Assembly (NCBI GenBank): GCA_036365515.1
Contig: CM070874.1
Span: 62,391,583-62,455,582, forward strand
Length of the DNA: 64,000 bases
DNA from: Torymus aiolomorphi
Lineage: Eukaryota; Arthropoda; Insecta; Hymenoptera; Torymidae
Direction: 5' to 3'
The notes beneath the pieces were generated by a model. That model saw only the letters and a program-made list of their open reading frames with translations. It made no database searches and was not told where the DNA came from. The position numbers were made by a program, and so were the translations under genes. Positions 13,435 through 28,700 of this stretch are shown here, in pieces; the stretch's first letter is position 1; every line of letters begins with the position of its first letter.

Positions 13435-16400
13435 ACGGCCCTATCAATTCTTAATCATTCCGGGAACTTGCCGCGAGCGAAAATTAAGTGGTGCACGCGC
13501 GTGCGCGCAAAAGTCGAAATTAAAATTTAATAAGGAAATATCGCTCGCTCGCTATTCGCGCGAGCCGCCCAGTATAATGCACGGACGTGTATCCTCTCCT
13601 CGTCGGGGGCCCGGCGGGATTCATTACGATTTCACAAGGGCTTTCGCTGCAATCTTTTGATATGAAATTATAAAGGGGGAGGGGGAGGGCGGGAGGAAAG
13701 ACGGGGGTATATAATGAAGACGGCGACGGACAATACGCGGAAAGCCCATCGCAATCACGACTTCCTCCTCCTTCTCCAACCCTCTCTCTCGTTCTCTACT
13801 ATCTCCACTTCTTTCTCCTTTTCCATTTTCGGTACGTGTACGCTGGTATATATACATATATAACGTATAAGTATCCTTGGGCAGATTTATCGCGAGTCGG
13901 CCATAACGATACGCTGAAATTAGATAGGAATATATAGACGACTGGGCGGAAGAGAGCGCCAGCCAATCCAATCGACCCAACCCTAGCGCCGCGATAGCTC
14001 GCTTCTATATACTACTACTGCCGCCGCTGCTGTGTTACTACTACTACTACTCCCCGGCGCCGAGTCAATAAACCGCTGACTATAAAAGGATAATCTCGTG
14101 TTTTTATTTTTCCCCGGCTGGGATTGTCTCGTGTGGCGGCCGCTGAGGTACAGCGGAGAGCGCACGACGAAAGCAGAAATCCCCATTGATGAGGTCGACG
14201 ACTACTCCATGTCCCCTCGACGTTCCGTTAAATTAATTGAAAAAGGTTTATTTCCCGTCATTTTGCTACGCCATCAACTTAAGTCACCGAAAATGAATGA
14301 AAAAAACTCCAAAAAGACAAACTCAATTTGTTATACCTATGTACTAAAGGATTCCAACAACGACGTTAACTTTCGCGAGCTCGACGCGGGTGCGCGCGAG
14401 TTTGCTCCCCCGTGGGTTCGTCGTCCGGCGGCGGCTGGCGCGGATCGATGGCAAAAGCTCGCAAGTCTTAAAGAAAGCGTATCAGCGCGCGCGGCCAAAG
14501 AGCCCAGAGAGGCTTAAAGTCGCGCGGCGTGGCTTGCACAATGAAGCGCGGTCGATGGATTCTTATACTTCAGCGTCCCCCCGATAATAACGATGACGTA
14601 TACGTTCCTCTCGTTTTTAATTGAGAGCGGATACCGACAGCAGCACGCGCGCGTGTCTTTTTTAATTGGAGCGTAGAGCGAAAATTTTTAAACTATTCTA
14701 TGTGATTTCGAGATAAATATATGTGCGCGCGGGCGCAAGTGGTTGTGAAAGAACGAGTATAGTATAGTGTGTGTACGGGCGACGCGATAGGAAAAAAGAA
14801 GTACGCTATTGTAGTGCGCGCGGAGCATCGCGTACCTGACTCCATTGATAGTAGATTTTTATCGTGAGCGCGACGATGATTTCACATCTCGTTTCACGTA
14901 ACGAGATTGTAAATTGCAATGACTGAGCGATAAATCGTCTATGATAAATCGACCGGGCCTTTCAAAACAAAGCGTCTCCTTATTCACAAACATTGAGAAG
15001 TCAATTACGTCTTCGCCTAGTCATGAGCGCTCGCACGCACGTACGTCGCGAGCCCGGCTTTTCCAATCAAATTTCGATATGAAGCGCCGGGAGAGACAAT
15101 GCGGGGGATGTATGAAAAATGCCTTGCCCCCGGCGTCAGTACATATCGGATCAATCGAATTGCAGGTAGTCGGATCAGAGACGCTTGTTTGGAATCAAAT
15201 ATATACTCATCTCCTCTTTTCCCCATTGATCTTTCTATATTTTTCCGTTATTGCGTTTCGTGAAAAGTCTAAGGAACGTTTTCAATAAACAATCATGAAA
15301 ATTCAGTTTGACACAATAAATCCCACCAATTACTGCACTTTAAACCGTTCATTTTAACTAACCACACGGTCACCCACCGAATCACTTGTCAAATATTGAC
15401 CCGACACCTCTATTTTTCTTTTTTTTTTTTCCCTCGTCTACACCCCCATCACATCGCCATCCAGCTGTTGCATATGCGCGCGAATCTCATCCGAACGCGT
15501 CTCTCAATATGCATGCGCGCTCTCGTCCACTTTTTCCCGATCTGCCGCACATGTGGTAGTAGCACATATATACAGTCCCGTATAGTCAAACGGTAAACGA
15601 CTGCCTCCCACGCGCTTTGGTTTCAATTCAGCATCGATCTATCGCACGCGAACTGTGTCGGGTCGAGTCACGAGAGAGAGAAAGAGATGGTTCGCATGGG
15701 GAGATAATAAGAGAGGGATCTCTCGGCCTTTGATCTTATTTCGATATATATACCGTATAGGGGAGAGAAAGGGAGGAAAACGAGCTGGCGGCAATCCAGC
15801 GCGTGATTTGTTATGACTACGTGCGTAACGGGGCAAGAAGTAATCTTACGGCGGGCTGAAAAATGCGCGCGAGGAAAGAAGCTCCCGGGCTTTCGGTGTC
15901 CCTTTTTGAGTGAGAGAGCGAGTTCGACGACGTGCGCGGAAAATACTCGATGCAATTACCCGGTTTTTCGGCGGGCGTAGTTTTGGCGCGATGACAGGGC
16001 CATTCTTCAAACTTATATAACAAAAGAGTCGAAATCTCGTGTACTATATTACGGCTGAAAATCAAAGGACCTAGCGCATATCAATATTGTGATTAAATTT
16101 TGACGCCCAAGGTGTTATATATTTCAATCGATCAATATAAATATATAACCGGAGGCCACCCCCCTTCTGCCTCGCGCAGTCTACTCTATATATTGTCGTT
16201 ATTGCGATCGACGGAAACAATGATTTATTAGCAGCTGCGGTCCACTGCCGCTGCACTATTTAATGTATTCATTCGAAGCAATTACTACAGGTCCAGCCCC
16301 CCCCCCCCCCTGCGCCGACTATATAACGTCAACTCGAAAGCGCGCCTGACAACGTTATCATGCTGCTGGTCACCTATGGCCTGTCTCCATAAATACTTTT

Positions 16401-19212
16401 TTTATCCCCCCGCTCGCGCGCGCAATCACGCGAAATATATTTACCCCGCATGTGCGCGCGGCTGCTCTCAGCTGTAAATTACTCTCGTAACGTATATATG
16501 TGCAATAGCCCCAGGACTGCGGCGGCAATAAATAATGCCGTTAATACAAATTGAAATTTCTGCGTCCGGATCGATGATTTATGCGCCCGCCGGAGAGTGA
16601 CAGTTACGCGTAGTGCAGTAATAATAATGTGTGGCGACTATTTTCGCGGTAGTATAAAGCGGCTCGAGGGGCGTATGACTCAATTCATTAGTATATATAT
16701 ACACGCGGGTTTCGAGACCGGAGAAAGGGAGAGTATAGCGCAAGCGCAAGGCTCTCGATAAGACACGATGAGTAACGAGCCCGTGCGGATTTATTATAAG
16801 CGCGTGTGCTGCGATAAGAAGCGCGAATTCGCGGCACAAGTTGTTTTTTTTCGCAGGGTAGCGCGCACGGGGGCGATTTATTAATATGCGTGCGTTAGAG
16901 CGGTTCCAAGAATGATTGCGAGGAGAGAGGCAAGTGTGTGGTACTTGACCGATGCATGCACGCGTGAGTCATGAACCTCTCAGTGAACTATGAGAATAAA
17001 TAATAATCCGATGGGATGGTATAAGAAATATAAATTTTTCACCTAGCTCGAAAATCACAATGTTTCAATCCCATGTGCGCGCGTATCTCTCACCTTCCGG
17101 GAGGGATTAAACCGACCAACCGCAGGTTATACGTTAGTCCTCGCGACCGATTATTCATTCGCTCTCCTGCACGCACGCGACACACACGCACGCACGCACA
17201 GAAAAACGTCGAAATAAGAAACGCAGGAGCGTCGTCGTCGTCTTCCACCGGCCGGATAATCAAAACCATTAATTTCGCATCTATCTTCGGCTTTCCGTTT
17301 GCCGCGCGCGCACACGCATTTATATATCCCCCCTCCCGCGCTTATATACCGCTACTAGAACCGGTCTCCCCTTTATGCACTCGCTGCAGCTCGCGCGCAA
17401 AAAGCCAAGCGAGACAGAGAGAGAGGCGCGCAAGGAATTCGCAAGGAAACGTCCGATTTCGAGGTAAGATTAAATCGTCCCGATATTTATACGCATGCGC
17501 GCTGCCACGCGACAAGTATACGGGAGTCGCACGCGCACGCCTGAACGTGTGCGTATATATATGTATGTGTGTGTATACGTATGTATATACGGCGAGTGCG
17601 TGCCGTAATTGAATTGCGTAATTGAGACGCGCCGGTGGTTTTTTTATCCATCAGGGGGCATTCCTCTGGGTGCGTGCAGCAGCAGCGGCAACACTTTTCG
17701 TGCGTGCTTTTTGCAGTACACGGCGCGAGAAAGAGAGTGAGAGAGAGAGGGCAGGTGCACGTTGTTGTTTATATGCGGGAATGTAAATAGGAAGGTGAGT
17801 GAGAGAGAGAGAGGAAGGTTGAGATTTTAACGGATTCCCGCTCGATTTATCGCCCGCAGGGCCTTTCTTAATTAAACAATTTGGCGCAGGGGAGTTTTTT
17901 CCTTAGCGGTTAATTGAAATTTTATACCAACGGGTTGTAAATATACATATACACAGATCTCGGAAAGTAATTAGTCATTATTTAATTGAAGCATTAATTA
18001 AACAACCGCAAAAACATTTCGACCTCGGGGCGGGAATTTCTTTTATCGCCATTGACGGCGGCTGCGAGACGAGGGAGAGTAAGAAAGTCTCCTGAGGCGC
18101 TCGCGATCCCTTCGATTTCCAACAAGGGCGTTAATTACCATAGCACCCGCGTACTTAGCGAACTCACAGACGCGCCAGCCGCACGCGTATTATACATATA
18201 CCTACAGCGGCACGTACGAAGGAGGAACTGATATTGAACATTCCCGAGCAGTCGAAGCGCTCGAGCGCGCGTCTGAAATCGAACTTACGCGCGAGTTTTA
18301 AAAAGCAATTAAGCCACCACCACCGCCTCACTTCACTCATTTTCTCCTCGTTCGCGTAATTGTCAATCCGGCTTCGTTAATTTTTAATTTTCCTCTCCTA
18401 TCCACCTTGTATGCACTTTTCCACCAGGAGGGAAAATTCGCATTCGTGAAAATTCGATTACGTGCGCGGCTGCCGGTTATACTCTCTCTCTTTCTCTGTC
18501 TCTCTTATGTGTGCTCCCGGGGTTCTTTTTTTGCTTTTTATCCGAGAATAAGCGAGCCCTCGAATTCTCAAACGACCGGCTAATGCGACGATAAATCTCG
18601 CGAGTCTCTTTTCTTCCCTCTCTTTCGTTCTCTCTTGCGCTCGCTCGATTGTTCCTGCACGAGCTCTCATGGAACCGCCTGGAAATGTACAGACTCCCGG
18701 AATACGATACGAGAGAGAGAGACCTGCCTTTTTCTCTTTTCGTCTTTCTGACTTTTTCTTGGCCTCTCGAGTGGGTGGAGGTATGTCTGTGTGTGTATAA
18801 GGAAGGGGATGTGGAGTACCGACGTCCGACCCTGTTTTCTCATCGGCATTTATTCTTTTAATTTATTTTTGTTCAATTTAATGGTAATTTATGTCCGATT
18901 AACCTTATTTACGGTATATCTAAATCGTCGGCACAAGTATCGTATTTTCATTAACTGCGGTAATGGCATTAATTTTACAGCAAATTGATGTTTTATCAAT
19001 TAAACGCGCCATTGCGCGCATATTTCTCTCGGAATATATCTAATCTAAGTTCGCAACGAAACTTGGCGCAAACTAAACAGCTAGCGTTGAATAATTCACG
19101 CGTTATTAAACCGTCAAATTTGTTCGATGATCAATAAACTATATGCTATCGCGGCGTGCTTATTAATCTAGATCGCGAATTATTTTCTAATTAAGCACTT
19201 GTGTGTGTGTCT

Positions 19213-19255
<43 letters not shown>

Positions 19256-22200
19256 TATGCGTATCTACGATGCGCACCTCGAATTAGATTTCATAATTGA
19301 TTAGATTGAATTAAACTGTCGGCTAGTGGGGCATTATTCATCGTGTGCTGATCCTACAGCTCCCACGCGGACCGCAATTTTCCCTATTGGAATATTATGC
19401 ATAACGGGGTACAACGGCAAGGGGAAAAGAATGATTCCTCGGTAAGTATAGACTCTGCGCTCGCGCGCGTGTTCTGCAGAATCTAATTGACACGGCTTCG
19501 ACGGGTCGGAAGAATAGGGGGAGGAAAATCGAATATATACGTGGCGGGCGGCGTAAAAATGTGCAGCCGCGCAGCCGACAGATAAAAAATTGGAGGTACG
19601 TTAGTCGAGTGAAAAATTTCGCCTCTTTTTTTCCAGACGCCGATGCCGCCGCCGCCGCGTCGGGGAGAATAAATGGATTGACGTTTAATAAAATTGACTC
19701 GCGGCTGCAGCTGCCCTATCGGCGTTTTTTCCCCTCTCTCTTTCTTTCTTTACAGTTAATTAAAAAACTGACCCAGTTTTCCATATAAACCTTGTTAACG
19801 CACAAGCGAGTAGCCATTTCATTTTTCCAGCGCACACAGGGAACCACGTCTGACGATCAGAATTCGAGAGCGTATATATAGCTGCACCTTCATTTTTCTC
19901 CTCCTCGTTTGCCCCGACTTAATTCCCCATAAACAAAACGCGCCATATACGACCGCGGGAAAAGAATCGAATCCACACAGAGTAATTTTTCGTTGAATAC
20001 GAGAACGCTATACCTGCGCGCTCTCGTCTATGTATATACATCTATGCATCTATCCCAAGAGGGAATACCGAATAGGAGAGTCCCTGGAAAAAACCGACCG
20101 ATAGAATTGACCCAGTGAGTGTGCGGGATCCCGCTATCGCATTCACGAGTGCACGGGATATAGCTCTCCCTCTCTCTCCTCGCATGCAGAAGAGAGCGCG
20201 AAGGTATCCCACGAGAAGAGCGCGCGGCTATATGTATTCACAGCGGCGTAAGTTTCTCACCCCCCTATGTATACTCCTGCGATATTCTCAAAAGCGCGCA
20301 CTACACACGTACGAGAAAGATTTTCGGAGAAATCGGTATTCAAGGCCCGGCGCTTCTTAACCTATCCAATTCAGGTGAAGAGCCGTATAGCTGCGCGCGC
20401 AGCTCCAATTGTCCGCGGCAGCGGCGGCGGAGAATGAAATGAACTGGCGCGCCGATGATCGAGGCCCCCTCGGCCCGATTATCGAGATATGCTCGGAACG
20501 GGCGCTACGTGACTGTACTTCAATTACCACCCGTTCTCGCCCACCCCGCTATCTCTATATCTGCGCCCTGAGCTGGAGAGCCAGCTCCTACTCCTCTTCG
20601 AGAGAGCCGAAAATCGAATTTAGGATTGGCAGTAAGGTCGCTCGACTACGTCGTTATCACCAGGTGCGCCGCCGGATTAGAATTGAAAAGTTCTCCTTTC
20701 CCACCCGCGGAAGCGAGATATCTTCTTATATATAGAAGTTTGATGGGAGTTGTTTGATTGGATCTTCGTGCGCTATTCCTCGCGTTCTAGGATAATCGCT
20801 GAGTTTTCCAAGTCTGCATGTGTGTACCTATATGTATACATGCACTCGCGGGAATGAAAGAATTCTAGTGCGTTTGGAATAACGTTGCCGACGGCTTATA
20901 TAGCTAATAAAATTTTATCGATATAAGTTTACTCGCGATCTGCATATTTTCGCACATAATAGTCGCGTTCTCAATTATTTACCGAATTTTTCAATCGATA
21001 TCGCGCACCGACAGCATGCCTTATTCAGCGCGCCGTGTAGCCCTCTGCACGCCATCGAAAATTAATCGAGCCATCCACGTCCGAGCGTTTAATTCCGCTA
21101 AAACACGATTAGACGTGATAATCAACGATCGCTCGCTCGAAATTTCAATTGTTCATACACAAAAGGTCAGCCAGCCGAATTTCACACATCCGATTTGCCC
21201 CCTCCTGCCACCTCTTTACTCTATTCGGTTCTTCCGCACGATTGACCTACTATTCCGGGCGTTAAAGCTCTCTCTCTCCCAGCGCGAGAGTTATATAACT
21301 CTTCTCTGCGTTCAATTTATAAATTACAACCAACCTGCGCGCAGTATTCCTCCTCGATCTGATCATCCATCAAACACGATACCGTGCGCGACTGACGTCA
21401 CTATATGGGCCGTAAAGTTGTACAATAAGGACTCGCATAACGAGAGGACTACTCGGCAACTTGCTCGGCGAATTATGACGATTCCTGAGGGCGAGGAATG
21501 AGAGAGAGAGGGAGAACTCGAGTTCTATTATCGGAATGAACTTGCGAGTGTGCGGATCGATCCTCGTATTCCTCCTACCCCGTTTCTAAGCGCGCCAGTT
21601 CTCCCTCCTCCTTCTCTCACTCCACACCAATTAGATTCCATTGTTTATGAGTGATTGCACTTTCGACTGGTCCCGGTGTTGACCTAATCGATGGGGAGGG
21701 ATATTCTATCCTCCGCCAACGAGAGCCTCTCCCGCGTCGTCCCATTCTTCTTCTCGCGCGCGCGGAGCACAATCGCATTACTGCACAGCGCAGCGCGCTC
21801 TATCCAATTACTCGAATTAGTTAAAAAGGCGCCTCTTCATGTGCCCGAACCTTACTCTCTCTCTCTTTCGTTCTTATTTTTATTCCACAATTTACACAGC
21901 GCTCGCGAGCACCAAGTTCGTACGAAGTAATTAAATGACGCGACGGGGCCACCACGCTCTACCTATGTATATACCGCCGAAACTAATTACAAGCCACTCT
22001 TCTCCTCTCTCTCTCTCTCTCTACCCTTTCTTATTAAAGAATATCTTGCACGTGAAAGTTTCGTCATCAAGACGACGTTCGAAAACTACGGCTCCCAGGT
22101 AAACAGCGCGGACCGCTTGTAAGTGATATCGTCAATAGTCATCAGAAAACTTAATTAGTTCCCTTCCCATCGATAATTATCGCCGCTCGCGTTTCCGCGC

Positions 22201-25200
22201 AGTAACGAGATATCCTTTTCTTTCTCTCTCTCTCTTTCTCGTTCGTTCGGAAGAAACTTTCGATCACCAGCGCCGCTCGTCTGCGCTCGCCTGTTTTTTT
22301 TGCGCCACGCAATCGCTCTGCTGCGCATAGAAATAGTGTATCGACATTTAAAGGTTTTTCACTGAGGAGGTCCGAGATATACGAGAAAGATTTCGCTTTC
22401 TGCGCGTTCGCGTAAATTATACCGGTATATAGGAATTAGGCGTGGGTGCTAGGCCTACTTCATGCGAGTCGACCGACAGCAAAGCTTCTTTCGATCGGGT
22501 GTTCGAGCGTATACCACGTACACGCGTTAGAACGTATACCAATGATTCTTAGCATTAGTTTTTAAACTCTATACGAACGAGATTTACTACGATACCTCAC
22601 GAATTTGCGAGGTCGACAACGAGCTACAAAAACTTTTCTCACGACTCCTATATTACACTTGGAAAATCATATATCGCCCTTATGCTCGTTATACGAGCTT
22701 TCGCAGCAACGTCACAAACTGTCGCCTCTATATATCGCGAAAACTTTTCGCGAGAATCAGCAGCACTGCCGTCGCCCTATATGACGTACATCAGGCGCAC
22801 TACGGCCTGCCTGTCCGCTTGCTATTTTCGGCGTTTGTCGTCACGCTCGATTTTCCCCGGTTGCGCGCGCTCGCCGTGCAAAAAAGCGGCAGTTATAACG
22901 GCCGGATGAATACTTCATGTCGGGATGGCGCGAGCGCGCTCGCGTTGAATTATTATCGCGAGCATTAAGGGCTTTACACTGCGCGCGAGTAACCCTTTGG
23001 CTCTCTCTCTCTCTGTAGCCACGGTATATAAACTCGTTTGCGTAGGAAAAGAATAGGAAGTACACGGGCATTTGAATTTTTCAAGGTGCGTACGTGCATG
23101 CTAGAACTTTTTTCCAGGGAGTGATGTGTTGTTAAAAATTCAAGGGGCTGGAGAGGCGCGCGGTAAATATTGACGCTGTTAAGCGACGACGCCGGCGCGT
23201 CCTGCGCGTGTGCGCCAATAAAATGCGTTTTGAAATGTGCAGGGACGCGGATATATGACGTTTATTATAAAGTGGGTGATAACTGTAGTGACGATTATGA
23301 TCTCAGCGTACCGGCGGTTTAAAAGGTATTTATTGCGGAAACGTTACTATTCCATTTTAAAAATGTTTCTCTTCTCAAACGATATATACACGATAAACCA
23401 ATTCGTGCTATATATTCGCTTCCAATTCCATTTCTAATAAGCATTATATATACATCCCGGCGGAAATAGCCCGTCTGGAAACCCGCTCGCCGCGATCTCT
23501 TTTGGCGTGTCTCCACGTAACGCAATAGAGGAGTGCGCATACAATAAATCATGACGAAAAGGTAAGCTCTCGCTTATTTAAAGCCTATTCGTGATTGCAT
23601 CTAACCGAACGCGCAGAGTCGAGGGGGAAAGGGCAAAGAGTCGGAGGAATAAGACATATATCGTAAATATATAGCGAAAACGCCATTAAACTAATGGCAG
23701 CTCTTGGTCCCCTCCGCGCGACGTGCATCACATGCGAGCGAACCCTCCTCTCTCGTTTCTATATATCGACCAATCGGCGCGCACAAAAGAAATCCATTCG
23801 CGACTGCTCGCGCGGAGAGATATCGCGAGTACACAAAGGGGTAAATATATGTGTTATGCGCGAAAGGGTAGTAGTTGTAGACCGTTGTCGTCGGAATAAT
23901 TTTCTTATGGCTGCGGTGGTCTAGTCTTATTTCTTTTTCCGCCCCCTCCTCCTCCCACCAGAACCGCGCGTGCACGTGCTTTACGACCCTTAATTCGAGT
24001 TAGAGACGGTGATTTAAGGCTCGCTTCGCTGCGCGAATTTTTCGAAACTTTTCTCGCGCTGCATAATGCAGCGTGTTTGGTGAGTTTCTCACTCTCGCCC
24101 CTATATACTTTTTCTTCGTGTTTTTCTTCCACCGCCGCGGTTGTTACGCGCGCCGAGTTGTCGCTGCCTGCCGAGCTTTGATAACGAAAATTGTCATCGG
24201 GGGGAGAAAGAGAGAAAAAGAACGTGCATTAATGTAATAACAGAGGTATGAAAGCAAATAGCCAGTACTCGTGTGTGTGTGTGTGTGTGTGTATAGCAGT
24301 GCATAAATGCGCAGCAGCGCACTACTCGGTCACCGTGATTTACTGCACCGCTGCTGTACACACTGTATGTAAGTAAGTTTGTTTGCCTTTGTCATTCCCG
24401 TAAAATTGATTCGAGAGCAAAGAGTTTTTATACGCTCTATACATCTCGCGGCGCTCTCCATTATTCACGCGGCAGTTTACACTACAATTGCGCGGCCTTT
24501 TTTCGCGTAAATATTGTAATAATCTAATGAGTTAATAAACTTGCCGAACGAAATTTCAACGTGTATATAATTTATTAAAAAAAAAAAAAAACCATTTGTA
24601 ATCTCAAACTTCATAATCTTTGCAAAATGGTTTCAGCAAATCCACGCTATACAAGCCACTTAATATTTAACGTACGATCCTGGCGCGCAGACGAAAGATC
24701 ATCGTCGACCGTCGAGCAATAAGAAACGACCGGCAGCGCATCGATGCACCGCTGGCGAACGTATATATATACACTCGAGTGCAACGGCAGCAGCAGCAGC
24801 CGCGCGGTATCCATCTGGTCACGTGCGCGCGCTCGGTTCAAGTATGTACTTAGTTATCAAGTAAACTCAAAGTAAACTCGCGGAGCTAGATCCGCCCACG
24901 TCTCTCGTACTGCACGCTGCTCTTGTCGTACTCTCCCTATATAGGTAGTTCTCTGCTCGTGTAAGTTTCAAGATGAGGAGGGCAGCATGAGACTTTTGCA
25001 AACAGCGCGAGAAAAAGCCGCGGCGGCGCTGTGTATAGCACACACGATGATTTTTGCCTACGGCACGTTCTAAAGAGGGCCGATGTACTGTACGTGTAAT
25101 TGGGATACGGTTTATTTATGGGGAGTTTTTTTTGTCGCGCACAGTAGAACGCGCTCTATAGTATAGAGACTTTCGTTGGAACGAATGTTAAAGGCGCGAT

Positions 25201-25699
25201 AAAATCAACGAGCGCGACACAGAGAGGGTGGGAAGGAAGGAACTTTTTCCGGGCGAAAAAAAGCGCGAGAGAGAGAGAGAGAGAGAGAAAGCGATTCCCT
25301 TCACGTATCATTGACGGTGCGGGCAGCGGCGCACTTGGCAGCGTCGATAATCGCCGTCGAAAATTTTCGTCGGCGAAACGGCTCGTTAGTCGCGTAAAAA
25401 CCGCAAAAGTATCCGGTGGGAACGAGGGGGCGCGAGAGAGCGAACGAGAGGAAGAGAGAAAGAGAGAAAAAGAGAGTAGGAACGCGTTCCCGCATTACTC
25501 GGGAGGGCCGCGAAACAAAACTCGATCAAATATTGAACCTCATTCGACGCGGGGCCGATTACCGAGGCCGCGAGAGAACGTGTCGATAACGAGTTTTCAA
25601 CGATGATATATCCAATTGAAAATTCGACGCGTTAACGGATACGAATATATGCACATTACTTTTTTCCTTCTTTTATTTTCATTTTCACGTTTAAAAAGA

Positions 25700-25733
<34 letters not shown>

Positions 25734-28700
25734 GTGTAGTAGCTGTAAAAAGTTACGCACAGGCCGAGCGGAAATTACCGAAAGGAATTAGACATCGATG
25801 TGCACTTACGGACTAAAATAACGTGCCGGAACAAAGTGGCAGGGTCCATTTTTCATCGGGCCGAGAGCTAACGGGGCGATCGGGCTTTATTTATTGCGCA
25901 ATGAACGCCCTGTGGATTTTCTTAATGCGCCAAGAAACGGACTTACTTTTTGCAAATAACCTCTACAATTAAAACTGACGTTAGCTTTTGCAACTACATC
26001 CCACAACGTCGTTATGCCAAAACAAAACCTACAGATAATATGCAGCGAAAAAGCAGATGACGCAACAAATCTAATGGATCAATTTTCTAAAACACATGCA
26101 GCGCGATCAATCTCTTCCGTTCACGGTAAATAAAAACGCCAACTACTACTACCAGCACTGCTCTCATCCCAGTCCTCTAAAACTACCCATAACCGGCTGT
26201 CGCAAACAAAAACTCTGGACAAAAAAATCGAGGCAAACGAGAAAGAGTCTGCGCGAGAAAAAAGTCAGCTCTCCACTCGAGTCAAAGCGCGCGCATTCTG
26301 CCAATCTTCCGTTGGCCGCGCGTGGCCGCAGAATAAAAAGGAAAGCCGCAAAGAGAGGCCGAGGCTCTCTCTGACCGCCGTGCGGTGCGCGGGCAGGTAG
26401 ACCGACGCGGATCGATGCCCGTGTAGAATTCACGAACGCGCCGTATAGCGACATGTAGCGTAATTTGCCAAGGTTTAATGCCCCCGGTGCACTGCAGCAG
26501 CGCCGGAAAAAGCTTTTGTGCGCCGCGTAGAGAGTATTTACGGCGACGTGCGGGGCAGCTTTACGCACGGGGAAAATCATCGACGTCTAAAGTCGCGTTT
26601 CCGGCGTGTACAAGGAGTATCGTCCGCGCGCAAGCGTGTTAGTAATTTATGAGCTACGGTCGCGCAGCATGTATATATATGCGCACGCGGTTGAGGCTTG
26701 AGGGGACGGTGGAATACGACGATGACGACGACGACGACTTAGATGTTATTAATATTTCGTAGATTATCCGTGAGGTAATAGGCGCGCGTGCGTCGCTACC
26801 GCGCGGCTGCTTGACTCCGCACAATGTAGCTACGTGTATCTAATGCTGTTCATTTATATTGTAGTGACGCGTGGTAACATGTTTCAGCTGCCTTTAGCTG
26901 TATATATTTTCGGTTCACAATCTTAGATATACTATTTAACGATAAAAAAAACAGTACAATAGAACTTATCATCCCTTTTCCCTACACGGAGAAAAATAAT
27001 TTAGGCAAAATTACTATATTTATAATAACCGTGGGACAGACTCAAATTATCATGAAATTTACTACAATTTATAGTAAAAACTCCTATGTTTTGAGTAATT
27101 TTTACTATGTAGCAATTTTTACTATAAATTGTAGTAAATTTTATGATAATTCGACTCTGTCCCAAAGTTCCTATAGAATACACTAATTTCTCTTACATTT
27201 ATAGTAAATTTTCCTACAACATTTCTCTCAGTGTATATATTGAACAAAAAAAAGTACTACTCTACCTTTACGAGGCTATATTTTCTCCAAAATAGCAGTA
27301 ACAAAAATACTTCCATCCCATCACAGCACCTCATAACAGAACCCCACAATGGTCCGAAAATACCGAGCACTCGAGTATGTCGAGTATACGTATACGTATA
27401 TATATATACGGTTCGCGAAAAAGCGAACGGAATTAGCCATCGCTCCCCCGTCACTCTCCGCATTCTCTCTCTTCTCTCCCTTCCGGGTTTCTTTGCAATC
27501 CTCATCATCCACGTCTCTTCGTTCAGCGCTGGACGTCTCTCCCCCTCCCGACGTAATGACTCTTCGGGCGCACGGAGAGAGAGAACGCGCGCCTATAGAG
27601 CTCGTCTACGCTACACACACCCCATAACGAAATACACTGAATAATTCCTCCTCCCACGTTGACGGCCCGACGTTCCCTCTCCCTTCACAGTATGTACGCT
27701 CGCGTAATTGCCGTATACGCGCGATCGATTTTCTTCCGCGTATGGAGCGAAGCCGCAAAGGAGCGTAAAGTCAGCACTACCGTACGCCTCGGTTTTATAA
27801 TGTAAAGTGCGTGCTGGTACACTGGTATGTTATACAGTACGCGAGGGCATCGCACGTTTATTGATAACCTTTATGCAAACGCGTGACGTCGGCGGTCAGG
27901 GATCGTCGCCTCCGCGTGCGTCAGTTACGGCAGAAATAACTTTAATTTAAAAAACGTCTCTCTCCGACCTATTCATTTCCATCTGATGACCTTTCACCCC
28001 TCCCGACTTGTATAAAAGTGCGTTATTCGCTCGCTGGCGAACGTGAACTACATATCGGCGAGTCTAAGATCCTTAACCCTACACTATACACTCGTGCGGC
28101 GGAATTCCGCTCATCACGAACGGATTCCCCTTGACAAAGGAACGTGGTTGCTTGCGCCCGAGTGTGCCGTCGTTTTCGGCGTGTATACGATGACGGAAGT
28201 CGAGGGCGACCCAGTTCTCGACTGCGAGTCGATAAGGAGCCCGGCGCGAGCAACCCGCCGCCGTTGCAAATTAGCCCCGTCGGTCCCGTTCTCTCTACTG
28301 GCGCGCATGCGATCGTGACGACTCCAGGGAGAGAGAGAGAGAGACGTCGTGTCACGCGCGCGCTTAAATATTTGTCTAATATAAGCAAAGCGCCCCACAT
28401 GTACCTAGACGTAGGGAGAATCGCATGCCGCGCGAGTTCTGTTCGCCGTTTCGTTTACATACGCGAGCAGCGCAGCGTGTATATATATATACGTGTAGGT
28501 TAACCTTTTTCCCGCGCGCGCGCGGAATGTTATATACGGAGACATGTCATCTGTCGCATGTTTTATTCAAGTGTATCTCTCCGTGTCGTTTGGGTGTAAG
28601 TGGTTACATGCACCGCGCGACGTATATACATGTACAAATGCGCGCAGTCGGTGTGGTCGTTATTGTCGTTTTAAATTATGCTAGCGATATAATGAGGCTT

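Noticed and set aside
17073..17612. 179-codon frame, plus strand
   Set aside because: Arg/Ser/Tyr low-complexity translation, including CVYICMCVYTYVY from a GT/TA repeat; no recognisable domain.
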